Positions 1-5,543 of a stretch of 5,947 nt of DNA are shown here, in pieces (within the stretch, counting starts at the first letter, position 1; the number at the start of each line of letters is the position of its first letter). Made by a program: the position numbers and the translations under genes. Origin of the DNA: an uncultured Agitococcus sp. (GTDB lineage Bacteria; Pseudomonadota; Gammaproteobacteria; Pseudomonadales; Moraxellaceae); contig NZ_CALETI010000230.1 of NCBI RefSeq assembly GCF_937920075.1, positions 1-5,947 of the forward strand. Direction: 5' to 3'. The notes under the pieces were generated by a model, which did no database searches, was not told the origin of the DNA, and saw only the letters and a program-made list of their open reading frames with translations.

Positions 1-1016
1 TATCTGCCAATCCGCACTTTTGTATTTCTGCACTCAATCGTTACACTCAATGGGATTTTATTGCACTGGTTGAAAAGCATCGTATTGCTTATCATGAGCG
101 TAAACATGGCCAGTTATTTTGTAATGACTCGGCTAAAGATATTTTGAACATGTTGTTAGCCGAATGTGAACGTACTCAACACGTGACCATTCAAACCCAT
201 TGTCAAATTGAAAAAATTAGCCCAGTCAATGATGCTGATCATCGTTTTCATCTAAATACCAGTAAAGGTCAATTTGCTTGTCAGTCTTTAGTGATTGCCA
301 CAGGTGGTTTGTCGATTCCCACGATGGGGGCGAGTGCTTTTGGTTATGAAGTGGCTAAACAATTTGGTCATCAGGTCTTGCCAACCCGCGCTGGTTTAGT
401 ACCATTTACTTTTACCGATAACATCAAAGCAGTGACAGAGCGTTTATCGGGCTTAGCCTTAGATGTGACCATGACCGCCAAAGATAACACCAGTTTTAAC
501 GAAAATTTGTTATTTACCCATCGGGGCTTAAGCGGGCCTGTTGCTTTGCAATTATCCAACTATTGGCAATTAGGTGAGGCGGTAGCAGTGAATTTATTGC
601 CGCAATTAGAAATGAATAATTGGCTAAAAGAGCAAAAACAGCAACATCCTAAATCCTTATTACGTACACAGTTAACCCCGCTATTAAGTAAAAATTTGGT
701 ACTGGAGTTACAAAACTTACATTGGCCAAGTTACGTCGAAACGCCATTGGCTGAAATACCTGATAATGTCTTGTTAGCCGTAGCTGATGCCTTGCAAGCA
801 TGGCAGTTAAAGCCATCAGGCACAGAAGGGTATCGCACCGCAGAAGTGACGTTGGGTGGTGTGGATACGCGCGAGTTATCGTCTAAAACGATGGAAAGTA
901 AAAAGCAAAAAGGCTTGTATTTTATTGGCGAAGTCGTAGACGTGACTGGCTGGTTAGGGGGGTTTAACTTTCAGTGGGCATGGTCGTCGGGGGTAGCGGC
1001 AGGGGAGTTTGTGTGA
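1..1016 (+). CDS. yhiN: YhiN/HI0933-family NAD(P)/FAD-dependent oxidoreductase, 5'-truncated by window edge
   Basis: Flavoprotein of the HI0933/YhiN family, a predicted cytoplasmic FAD-dependent oxidoreductase whose physiological substrate is not well defined. The frame is already open at base 3 and gives 337 visible residues ending in TGA. The family is about 400 residues long, so roughly 60 N-terminal residues, including the GxGxxG dinucleotide-binding motif, lie outside the window. Visible family signatures in order are NPHFCISALNRY near the start, GQLFCNDSA, the second FAD-contact motif VIATGG (residues 97-102 of the fragment), TRAGLVPF, FTHRGLSGP, and the diagnostic C-terminal block TAEVTLGGVD...SKTMESK...FIGEVVDVTGWLGGFNFQWA. 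A TTG at 144 and an ATG at 150 are internal codons and not the start, because conserved family sequence continues upstream of both. The gene converges on the acyl-CoA dehydrogenase operon and nothing suggests a functional link. Family assignment is firm; the exact reaction is not known. Confidence 0.93.
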   Translation, partial: SANPHFCISALNRYTQWDFIALVEKHRIAYHERKHGQLFCNDSAKDILNMLLAECERTQHVTIQTHCQIEKISPVNDADHRFHLNTSKGQFACQSLVIATGGLSIPTMGASAFGYEVAKQFGHQVLPTRAGLVPFTFTDNIKAVTERLSGLALDVTMTAKDNTSFNENLLFTHRGLSGPVALQLSNYWQLGEAVAVNLLPQLEMNNWLKEQKQQHPKSLLRTQLTPLLSKNLVLELQNLHWPSYVETPLAEIPDNVLLAVADALQAWQLKPSGTEGYRTAEVTLGGVDTRELSSKTMESKKQKGLYFIGEVVDVTGWLGGFNFQWAWSSGVAAGEFV

Positions 1017-1040
1017 TATGGGGCGAGAAAATGACCTAGG

Positions 1041-1057
1041 CTGAGCATTTTGCTCAG
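1041..1057 (+). terminator. small hairpin in convergent intergenic region, weak terminator candidate
   Basis: A perfect 7-bp stem (CTGAGCA / TGCTCAG) with a TTT loop lies 24 bp after the oxidoreductase stop codon. On the + strand it is followed by AAAAGATTTTT, so the T-run is offset by about six bases and is not a textbook intrinsic terminator. It sits between two convergent genes and could serve either strand. Its GCTCAG arms also occur in the neighbouring REP-like repeat, so it may instead be a degenerate part of that element. Confidence 0.35.
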
Positions 1058-1077
1058 AAAAGATTTTTGCGTTGGTT

Positions 1078-1155
1078 GCCCTTCGACTTCGCTCAGGGAA
1101 CGGAGTCGAGGGGGTTGAGTGGTGGTCACTGAGCGCAGCCGAAGTGAATCGAAGC
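1078..1155. repeat. REP-like palindromic intergenic repeat (CTTCGACTTCGCTCAG type)
   Basis: The element has outer arms CTTCGACTTCGCTCAG (1081-1096) and CTGAGCGCAGCCGAAG (1129-1144), complementary at 14 of 16 positions. An inner arm pair is CCCTTCGAC (1079-1087) and GTCGAGGG (1105-1112), with one bulged base. This sequence type, with GGTCACTGAGCG near the second arm, is one I recognise as a dispersed intergenic palindrome in many bacterial genomes. It ends directly at the stop codon of the minus-strand dehydrogenase and fills most of the gap between the two convergent genes. Its structure could block transcription or protect the mRNA 3' end, but that is inference. Confidence 0.75.
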
Positions 1156-2358
1156 CTACTTCAACTCAGCCGAGCTTTTGTTTAATACTCTACGCGCCAC
1201 AATCAACAATTGAATTTGTTGTGTGCCTTCAAAAATATCTAAAATTTTTGAATCACGTGACCATTTTTCTAACAGCTCATCTTCACTGTAACCTAATGCA
1301 CCGCACAACTCGACACACTTTAAGGTTACTTCATTCGCTACACGACCTGCTTTTGCTTTAGCAATAGACGCTTCTTTGGAGTTAGGGATTTTGTTATCCG
1401 CTAACCAAGCCGCTTTAAGCGTTAACAAACGAGCGGCTTCCCATTCGGCTTCTAAACGATTTAAGGTGGCTTCGGCAAACGAGGCTTGCATGGGTTGTGC
1501 GCTGTAGTTAACCGATAAGCTGTCTTTTAATAATTCACGTGTACGGTCTAAAGACGCTTTAGCCACACCAATGGCCATTGCAGCCACTAAAGGACGTGTA
1601 TTATCAAAGGTTTGCATGACCCCTGCAAACCCTTTTTGTACATCAACTTCGGGTGTACCCAACAAATTAGCGGCAGGCACACGACAGTTAGTAAAGGTGA
1701 TTGCTGCGGTGTCGGAGGCTTTAATACCGAGCTTTTTCTCTAAACGGGTGACTTCCATGCCTGCTGTGCCATGTTGTACCACAAAAGATTTAATCGCCGC
1801 ACGACCTAAGTTTTTGTCTAAGGTTGCCCAAACCACCACGCTATCGGCACGCGCACCCGAAGTCACATAAATTTTTTCACCATTTAACACATAATGGTCG
1901 CCATCTTTGGTAGCGGTGGTACGAATCGCTGCCGAGTCAGAGCCACAGTTTGGCTCAGTAATCGCCATCGCTGCCCACATGCCTTTGAAGCGTTTGAGTT
2001 GTTCTTCATTGGCAACCGCAGCAATGGCGGCATTACCCAAACCTTGACGTGGCATTGCTAACAATAAACCCACATCGCCCCAGCACATTTCAATAATGCC
2101 TAGAACGGCTGACATATTAGAGCCATTTTTAACGCCAGAACCACTGCTGGTTGTGCCAGAGCCTGTGCTGCTTGCACCCACAGCATCAGGTGAACCTTCG
2201 TTCATGCCATCTAATAAAGAAGCAAGCATATCCAATTCTTTAGGATACTCATGTTCGGCTTTATCATATTTACGCGAAATAGGACGTAATACATTGACCG
2301 CCACTTGATGCGCTTGTTCAACCAACATATTAAATTTTTTCGGATTTTCTAAATACAT
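1156..2358 (-). CDS. acyl-CoA dehydrogenase, catalytic-Glu-bearing subunit of a tandem pair
   Basis: A 400-residue acyl-CoA dehydrogenase, an FAD enzyme that oxidises acyl-CoA to trans-2-enoyl-CoA in beta-oxidation-type pathways. Domains in order are an N-terminal helical domain (1-125), a middle beta domain with ITEPNCGSD (133-141) and YVTSG (164-168), and a C-terminal helical domain ending in IFEGTQQIQ (375-383). Glu377 aligns with the catalytic base of medium-chain acyl-CoA dehydrogenase. The FAD-dimer contacts usually contributed to the neighbouring subunit are lost: there is no RxxFG motif around 281-290, and QxxGG has become ELCGA (350-354). A Ser/Gly/Thr-rich low-complexity stretch at about 61-75 interrupts the N-terminal domain. 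The chosen ATG has AAGGAGC 6 bp upstream. An in-frame start further out would extend the protein by 18 residues and overlap the preceding gene. The preceding gene is a second dehydrogenase 17 bp upstream, so the two are probably co-transcribed and co-assembled. Chain-length specificity cannot be read. Confidence 0.93.
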   Translation of the reverse strand: MYLENPKKFNMLVEQAHQVAVNVLRPISRKYDKAEHEYPKELDMLASLLDGMNEGSPDAVGASSTGSGTTSSGSGVKNGSNMSAVLGIIEMCWGDVGLLLAMPRQGLGNAAIAAVANEEQLKRFKGMWAAMAITEPNCGSDSAAIRTTATKDGDHYVLNGEKIYVTSGARADSVVVWATLDKNLGRAAIKSFVVQHGTAGMEVTRLEKKLGIKASDTAAITFTNCRVPAANLLGTPEVDVQKGFAGVMQTFDNTRPLVAAMAIGVAKASLDRTRELLKDSLSVNYSAQPMQASFAEATLNRLEAEWEAARLLTLKAAWLADNKIPNSKEASIAKAKAGRVANEVTLKCVELCGALGYSEDELLEKWSRDSKILDIFEGTQQIQLLIVARRVLNKSSAELK

Positions 2359-2364
2359 GATTTT

Positions 2365-2371
2365 GCTCCTT
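2365..2371 (-). promoter_or_regulatory. ribosome binding site deciding the start of the second dehydrogenase
   Basis: Read on the minus strand this is AAGGAGC, 6 bp before the ATG at 2358. It favours the 400-residue protein over a version starting at 2412 that would run through the end of the upstream gene. Confidence 0.8.
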
Positions 2372-2375
2372 ATAA

Positions 2376-3689
2376 TTATAAATGTAAGCCACTGTACATG
2401 ACAGCTAAACAACGCATATCACGATACCAACGCTCGACGGGATGTTCTTTGGTAAAACCATGACCACCCAATAATTGCACGGCATCTGTACCCAATTTCA
2501 TGGCTTTTTCGGCACATAAAATCTTGGCTAAATAGGCTTCACGGTGAAACTCTTTGCCTTGTTCGGCTAAAGCACAAGCACGCCATGTCATTAAACGCAT
2601 TGCTTCTAATTCAATCGCCACATCAGCCACCATAAACGCCACACTTTGACGATGGCTAATGGGTTCGCCAAAGGCTTCACGTTCGTTTACATAAGGCACT
2701 AAATAATCCAAAATCGCTTGACCACAACCCACCGCCAATGCACACCATGCCAAACTACCAAAGTCTAAAAAGGCTTGATAATCAAAAGTAGCAGGAAAAC
2801 GATTAGTGGCAGGAATACGCACCTCTTTTAAGTGTAAGGTTTTGGTGGCGGCAGCTTTTATGCCCATCGCTGAACCATCACTTAGGCTTAAACCTGCGGT
2901 GCCACTTTCCACAATAAACAGGGCAGGCGTGCCTTCCACATCAGCTGCCACAATAAATAACTCAGCATCAGAACCTGTTAACACAAGGGCTTTTTCACCA
3001 TTGAGCAAATAATCACTGCCGACTAATTTGGCACTGGTATTGAGTTTGTTGGGGTCAAATAAAGGTGTTTTTTCAACCACCGCTAACGCTGCTTCGGGAG
3101 GATTTTCGCTCGCAAAAGCCCGTAAATAACGCTCTTGTTGTTCGGCACTGCCCCAACGCGCTAAGGTGTTGGCAACACTGACCGAGCTATACAAAGCGGC
3201 TGCAATGCCCATGTCGCCATAGCCTAAATCTTCTAAAATCAGCATTTGGGTGGTGGTATTGTCTTCGGTTGCCATTCCGCCTAAAGCTTCTGGCACAGCG
3301 TAATACATTAAGCCTAATTCTTTGGCTTGAGCGAGTAATTCGGCAGGAATAGCCGCAGCAGCATCACAGTCATGCGCCGCAGGGCGAATCATTTCTTTGG
3401 CAAACATGGTTAAGCTGTCACGAATCATTTGTTGTTCGTCAGACAAACTTAAATCAAAGACTCTTTTAGCCGCACTAGAGACTAAACGGGTGGCTTGATT
3501 ATTGGCTTTGCCCGAACTGGCAAACTGACGGCTGACTTTGGTCATTACCTTAAAGCCCGTTTTGCTGCCTTGGTAAAGCATTTTTTCAATTGGTTTACGC
3601 AGGTTTAATTTGTCTGGCCAATCACTGCTGGCAATTTGATTTAAAATGGCAAGACCCATGCCTTGTGCTTGCCCCATGAATGTAGTCAT
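2376..3689 (-). CDS. acyl-CoA dehydrogenase family protein lacking the catalytic Glu, partner subunit with N-terminal extension
   Basis: A 437-residue acyl-CoA dehydrogenase-fold protein, first gene of the minus-strand operon. Residues 1-75 form a basic extension outside the usual fold, with LNLRKPIEKMLYQ at about 28-40. The canonical N-terminal helical domain begins at about FDLSLSDEQQMIRD (78-91). FAD-contact motifs are intact: REAFG (337-341) and QLLGGHGF (405-412). VERWYRD (418-424) follows, but the protein ends at residue 437. The position equivalent to the catalytic Glu is Tyr432 in an ungapped alignment, with Ser433 next to it. The alternative catalytic position used by isovaleryl-CoA dehydrogenase aligns with Gly311. 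The substrate and flavin loop TEPxxGSD is replaced by VVEKTPLFD (204-212). The protein alone therefore probably cannot catalyse dehydrogenation, and it likely supplies the FAD-pyrophosphate contacts to the downstream subunit. GAGGGG 7 bp upstream supports this start. Confidence 0.9.
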   Translation of the reverse strand: MTTFMGQAQGMGLAILNQIASSDWPDKLNLRKPIEKMLYQGSKTGFKVMTKVSRQFASSGKANNQATRLVSSAAKRVFDLSLSDEQQMIRDSLTMFAKEMIRPAAHDCDAAAAIPAELLAQAKELGLMYYAVPEALGGMATEDNTTTQMLILEDLGYGDMGIAAALYSSVSVANTLARWGSAEQQERYLRAFASENPPEAALAVVEKTPLFDPNKLNTSAKLVGSDYLLNGEKALVLTGSDAELFIVAADVEGTPALFIVESGTAGLSLSDGSAMGIKAAATKTLHLKEVRIPATNRFPATFDYQAFLDFGSLAWCALAVGCGQAILDYLVPYVNEREAFGEPISHRQSVAFMVADVAIELEAMRLMTWRACALAEQGKEFHREAYLAKILCAEKAMKLGTDAVQLLGGHGFTKEHPVERWYRDMRCLAVMYSGLHL

Positions 3690-3696
3690 TGTTTTT

Positions 3697-3702
3697 CCCC
3701 TC
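3697..3702 (-). promoter_or_regulatory. ribosome binding site of the first dehydrogenase gene
   Basis: Read on the minus strand this is GAGGGG, 7 bp upstream of the ATG at 3689. An in-frame ATG four codons downstream has no comparable purine-rich sequence, so the outer start is preferred. Confidence 0.65.
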
Positions 3703-3712
3703 TACGTTATGT

Positions 3713-3740
3713 TTAAGAACGGTAGATGCTTCGTTCTTAA
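3713..3740. promoter_or_regulatory. perfect 9-bp inverted repeat upstream of the dehydrogenase operon, candidate operator
   Basis: The arms are TTAAGAACG (3713-3721) and CGTTCTTAA (3732-3740), separated by 10 bp, so the half-site centres are 19 bp apart, close to two helical turns. The near arm ends 23 bp upstream of the dehydrogenase ATG, where a dimeric repressor would block the promoter or early transcription. The sequence does not match the E. coli FadR or Pseudomonas PsrA sites as I know them. On the + strand the second arm is followed by TTTTT, so an RNA hairpin or terminator role is also possible, though no + strand gene ends upstream. Confidence 0.5.
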
Positions 3741-3796
3741 TTTTTAACAAGTTATTTGGTTTAGCTTTCACCATGATACTTTTCTACGCGAGAAAA

Positions 3797-3832
3797 CTCC
3801 CTCTCACTTTGGGAGAGGGCTGGGATGAGGGC
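3797..3832. repeat. REP-like intergenic hairpin (CTCCCTCTC...GGGAGAGGG type)
   Basis: The element has arms CCCTCTC (3799-3805) and GAGAGGG (3813-3819) around a 7-nt loop, followed by CTGGGATGAGGGC. I recognise CTCCCTCTC-CTTTGGGAGAGGGCTGGG-type sequence as a common dispersed intergenic repeat in gammaproteobacteria. Translated in the + frame it gives LPLTLGEGWDEG, a typical false-coding signature of this repeat. It belongs to a different family from the repeat at 1078-1155. Confidence 0.65.
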
Positions 3833-4027
3833 TTAACCTTGACATTGTTTGATGATTTGATAGTCGCACAGCTACAAATAGAATCATTAGCTTTTAAAAA
3901 TTTTTCTGCGCTAAAAAAGTCAATTGATGAAAAAATTATTTTTGTCAGACAATACTCAAAGATAATAAAGATTATTTGGTTAGAATGTGCGCCACTAAAA
4001 CGGATGACAGTGTTGGTTCTAACAAAT

Positions 4028-4927
4028 ATGAATACTATCGCACTATCGCACTATCGCACTATCGCACTATTAGCCATAGCTAGCACTTATTCTTCTCTTG
4101 TATTAGCAGACTTACCTTTAAGTTTAGATGAATTATTAACACAACAAAAACAAACTCGTTTAGAGATAGGTCTTACTTATGCCAATCACAAACAAATGGG
4201 TTTAGGTCAAGCTGAGCCTGTTCTTATTCAAATATCACCCACACAATTTATTTCAATTCCTAGTCAAATTGGAGATAGTGAAAGTTACGCTGATACAACA
4301 ATTCTAAATATATCTGCCAAATATGGTTTTAATGCTCGCACCGAGTTGTATGCCAGAGTCAGTGCTTTAAGTACGCAAAATAGACGTTTGGCTTTTGATG
4401 AGGTTCATTCCCAAAGCGATAGTTATGTATCAGATGTGTGGCTAGGTATTAATCATGTTTTTGTGCAAGAAAATACAAGCCCCGCTCTTGTTGCATTTGC
4501 TGAATTACCTGCTTACGAGGCAACATCAACAAATTCAGATGCCTTAAAAGCAGTTTTAGTTGGTTTTACATCTTATCGGGTTACAGACCCCATTATTTTC
4601 TCATTAACATCCGCTTATAAAGCAAATCTAAAACGTGTTTTAGATAACGGCTCATCTTATTTGCCAAGTAATTATTTTTTACTTTCACCTTCGATTGGGT
4701 TTGCTGTTAATGCCGATGTTACCCTAAATATGGGGTGGCAATGGCGTAATGTGTCTGCTGCAAAGCACAATAGCCAAACAACAGGATTACGGCAAACATT
4801 GACTGATTTAAACATAGGTGCTGGGTGGGGATTGAGCAAAAAAAGCACAGTTATTTTTAATGTTAAAACAAATATTTCGGGTGGATTAGGCTCGGAGCTA
4901 GGTATTAATTGGGTGTTTAAATTGTAA
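4028..4927 (+). CDS. Sec-exported outer-membrane beta-barrel protein, candidate phase-variable gene
   Basis: A 299-residue protein with a signal peptide (1-27: n-region with His and Arg, hydrophobic TIALLAIASTYSSLVLA, cleavage after VLA). The mature part begins DLPLSLDELLTQQ and then shows alternating polar and hydrophobic strands typical of an outer-membrane barrel, such as RLEIGLTYA, TELYARVSAL, VTLNMGWQWR and TVIFNVKTN. It ends in WVFKL, close to the aromatic C-terminal signature used by the BAM machinery. It resembles the MetA/phenol-degradation-type transporter barrels in general character, but no substrate can be named. The ATG at 4028 was chosen because it puts a normal signal peptide at the N-terminus. 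An in-frame ATG at 4004 would add 8 residues, and neither start has a clear Shine-Dalgarno. Codons 3-15 are made of an octanucleotide tandem repeat; both other frames stop immediately after it. The glycine-rich exported protein follows 88 bp downstream and may be co-transcribed. Confidence 0.82.
   Translation: MNTIALSHYRTIALLAIASTYSSLVLADLPLSLDELLTQQKQTRLEIGLTYANHKQMGLGQAEPVLIQISPTQFISIPSQIGDSESYADTTILNISAKYGFNARTELYARVSALSTQNRRLAFDEVHSQSDSYVSDVWLGINHVFVQENTSPALVAFAELPAYEATSTNSDALKAVLVGFTSYRVTDPIIFSLTSAYKANLKRVLDNGSSYLPSNYFLLSPSIGFAVNADVTLNMGWQWRNVSAAKHNSQTTGLRQTLTDLNIGAGWGLSKKSTVIFNVKTNISGGLGSELGINWVFKL
4034..4070 (+). repeat. octanucleotide tandem repeat inside the signal-peptide codons (ACTATCGC x4.6)
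   Basis: Four perfect copies of ACTATCGC (4034-4065) are followed by a partial ACTAT (4066-4070). An 8-bp unit is not a multiple of three, so gain or loss of one or two units shifts the reading frame. The repeat has no stop codon in any frame. Directly after it, one alternative frame stops at TAG 4071-4073 and the other at TAG 4081-4083; only the present frame continues into the barrel. This is the arrangement of a slipped-strand contingency locus. In the present copy number the gene is ON. Confidence 0.85.
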
Positions 4928-4944
4928 TTTAACATCTAGTTAAG

Positions 4945-4984
4945 TGCGCTGTGTGGCGCAAAAGTAGTAGGTGAGTTTACCTAC
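4945..4984 (+). other. two small hairpins between the barrel gene and the glycine-rich gene
   Basis: The first hairpin is TGCGC (4945-4949) / GCGCA (4956-4960) with a 6-nt loop. The second is GTAGGT (4967-4972) / ACCTAC (4979-4984), also with a 6-nt loop. Neither is followed by a T-run, so they are not convincing intrinsic terminators. They could be mRNA-processing or stability elements within a common transcript. No promoter was recognised in this 88-bp gap. Confidence 0.35.
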
Positions 4985-5002
4985 AAAATAGATGCTATTA
5001 AC

Positions 5003-5006
5003 GAGG
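5003..5006 (+). promoter_or_regulatory. ribosome binding site deciding the start at 5016
   Basis: GAGG lies 9 bp before the ATG at 5016. It supports a protein that begins directly with a signal peptide, rather than an in-frame start at 4992 that would put the ribosome binding site inside the coding sequence. Confidence 0.65.
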
Positions 5007-5015
5007 ATTGTAAGC

Positions 5016-5423
5016 ATGAAAAACGTAACAACAATGACTGTATTAGCGGCTGTATTTGCCAGTCAGATGAGTTTTGCCAATGATGCACCATTGATTGATG
5101 AGTCTGTTAGTTTTGCCTTTGCTAATTCAACTAGTCTTAATGTTCACGCATTAGGCGAGCAAGAAATGAAAGAAACCGAAGGGGCTTTTTGGAATTATGT
5201 AGGACTTGGTTTTGTAGGTGGTGGCTTTGGTGGTTTAAATTACGCTTATTCTGTTCCATCTAGTCAAAGAACTTATGGTGGCTGGGCTATGGCAATAGGT
5301 AGTGGTGCAGTTGGTACAATGATAACGGGAACTCCATTTGGCGCAACAAGAACAGCATTATATGGTGGTTCTATTGCATATGTTGGCGGTCAATGGTCAA
5401 CATCCAGTTGGGGGCGTCGTTAA
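5016..5423 (+). CDS. glycine-rich exported protein with Sec signal and double-glycine-leader-like motif
   Basis: A 135-residue protein that I do not recognise as a named family. Residues 1-21 are a clear Sec signal peptide (MKNVTTMTVLAAVFA..., cleavage after SFA, before NDAP). Residues 45-57, ALGEQEMKETEGA, look like the end of a double-glycine leader of class II bacteriocins and microcins (pattern LSxxEMxxxxGG/GA), which C39 cysteine peptidases normally cut after the second small residue. The remaining 78 residues, starting FWNYVGLGF, are rich in Gly and small residues. They include GFVGGGFGG, repeated GxxxG-like spacing and several Trp and Tyr, and end SSWGRR with no Cys. This composition resembles membrane-active microcins such as colicin V, or a self-associating surface peptide. 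Having both a Sec signal and a GG-type motif is unusual, because GG leaders normally use dedicated ABC exporters. It follows the barrel gene and ends before a strong terminator. No C39 peptidase is visible in the window. Confidence 0.8.
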   Translation: MKNVTTMTVLAAVFASQMSFANDAPLIDESVSFAFANSTSLNVHALGEQEMKETEGAFWNYVGLGFVGGGFGGLNYAYSVPSSQRTYGGWAMAIGSGAVGTMITGTPFGATRTALYGGSIAYVGGQWSTSSWGRR

Positions 5424-5494
5424 GTATTAGCAATGCTTATGCGGCAATAACTTAAAATCAGAATTTACTGCATGAAAAAATCTGGTTTTTTCTT

Positions 5495-5526
5495 TGGAGG
5501 ATGTTGATTACATCCTCCAGTTTTTT
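5495..5526 (+). terminator. strong intrinsic terminator after the glycine-rich gene
   Basis: A perfect 10-bp stem, TGGAGGATGT (5495-5504) / ACATCCTCCA (5510-5519), with a 5-nt loop and six T residues at 5521-5526. It ends the transcript of the barrel and glycine-rich genes. Just upstream, GAAAAAA (5474-5480) and TTTTTTC (5486-5492) form a second AT-rich inverted repeat that may add to termination. A frame starting at TTG 5494 begins within this stem and is not a gene. Confidence 0.88.
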
Positions 5527-5543
5527 ACGATTCGAAAAAAAGT

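Larger units (their letters stand above)
3690..4027. other. 338-bp divergent intergenic region
   Basis: This region separates the divergent dehydrogenase operon and outer-membrane protein gene, so it must hold promoters for both. It contains the 9-bp inverted repeat (3713-3740), a REP-like hairpin (3797-3832) and an AT-rich tract (about 3890-3985). A perfect TTGACA lies at 3839-3844 on the + strand, but no good -10 box follows at 16-18 bp. TTGTTA on the minus strand (3746-3751) is another -35-like hexamer with only a poor -10. The + frame stays open through the whole region, but it runs across the repeat and the divergent promoter zone and starts opposite the other gene's start codon, so I do not read it as coding. 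No RNA gene was recognised. Confidence 0.6.

Noticed and set aside
1119..2308. Several + strand open frames opposite the dehydrogenase genes, and a minus-strand frame at 371-559
   Set aside because: They are antisense shadows of strongly recognised genes and show no family features or ribosome binding sites.
2359..2412. An 18-residue N-terminal extension of the catalytic dehydrogenase, starting at 2412
   Set aside because: It overlaps the end of the upstream gene and includes the ribosome binding site of the better start at 2358.
3839..3867. A sigma-70 promoter at TTGACA 3839-3844 for the barrel gene
   Set aside because: No recognisable -10 hexamer lies at the right distance, and it is about 180 bp from the start codon; the -35 match alone is not sufficient.
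3689..4027. A long N-terminal extension of the barrel protein, open in frame back to 3689
   Set aside because: It crosses the divergent promoter zone and a REP-like repeat, starts opposite the other gene's start codon, and would bury the signal peptide in the middle of the protein.
4034..4070. The short tandem repeat as a CRISPR array or replication iteron
   Set aside because: The units are 8 bp with no spacers and lie within a coding sequence in frame with a signal peptide.
4672..4935. A minus-strand 87-codon frame over the end of the barrel gene
   Set aside because: It is antisense to conserved barrel strands and shows no coding evidence of its own.
4992..5015. An upstream start for the glycine-rich protein
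   Set aside because: It adds eight residues before a normal signal peptide and contains the ribosome binding site used by the ATG at 5016.
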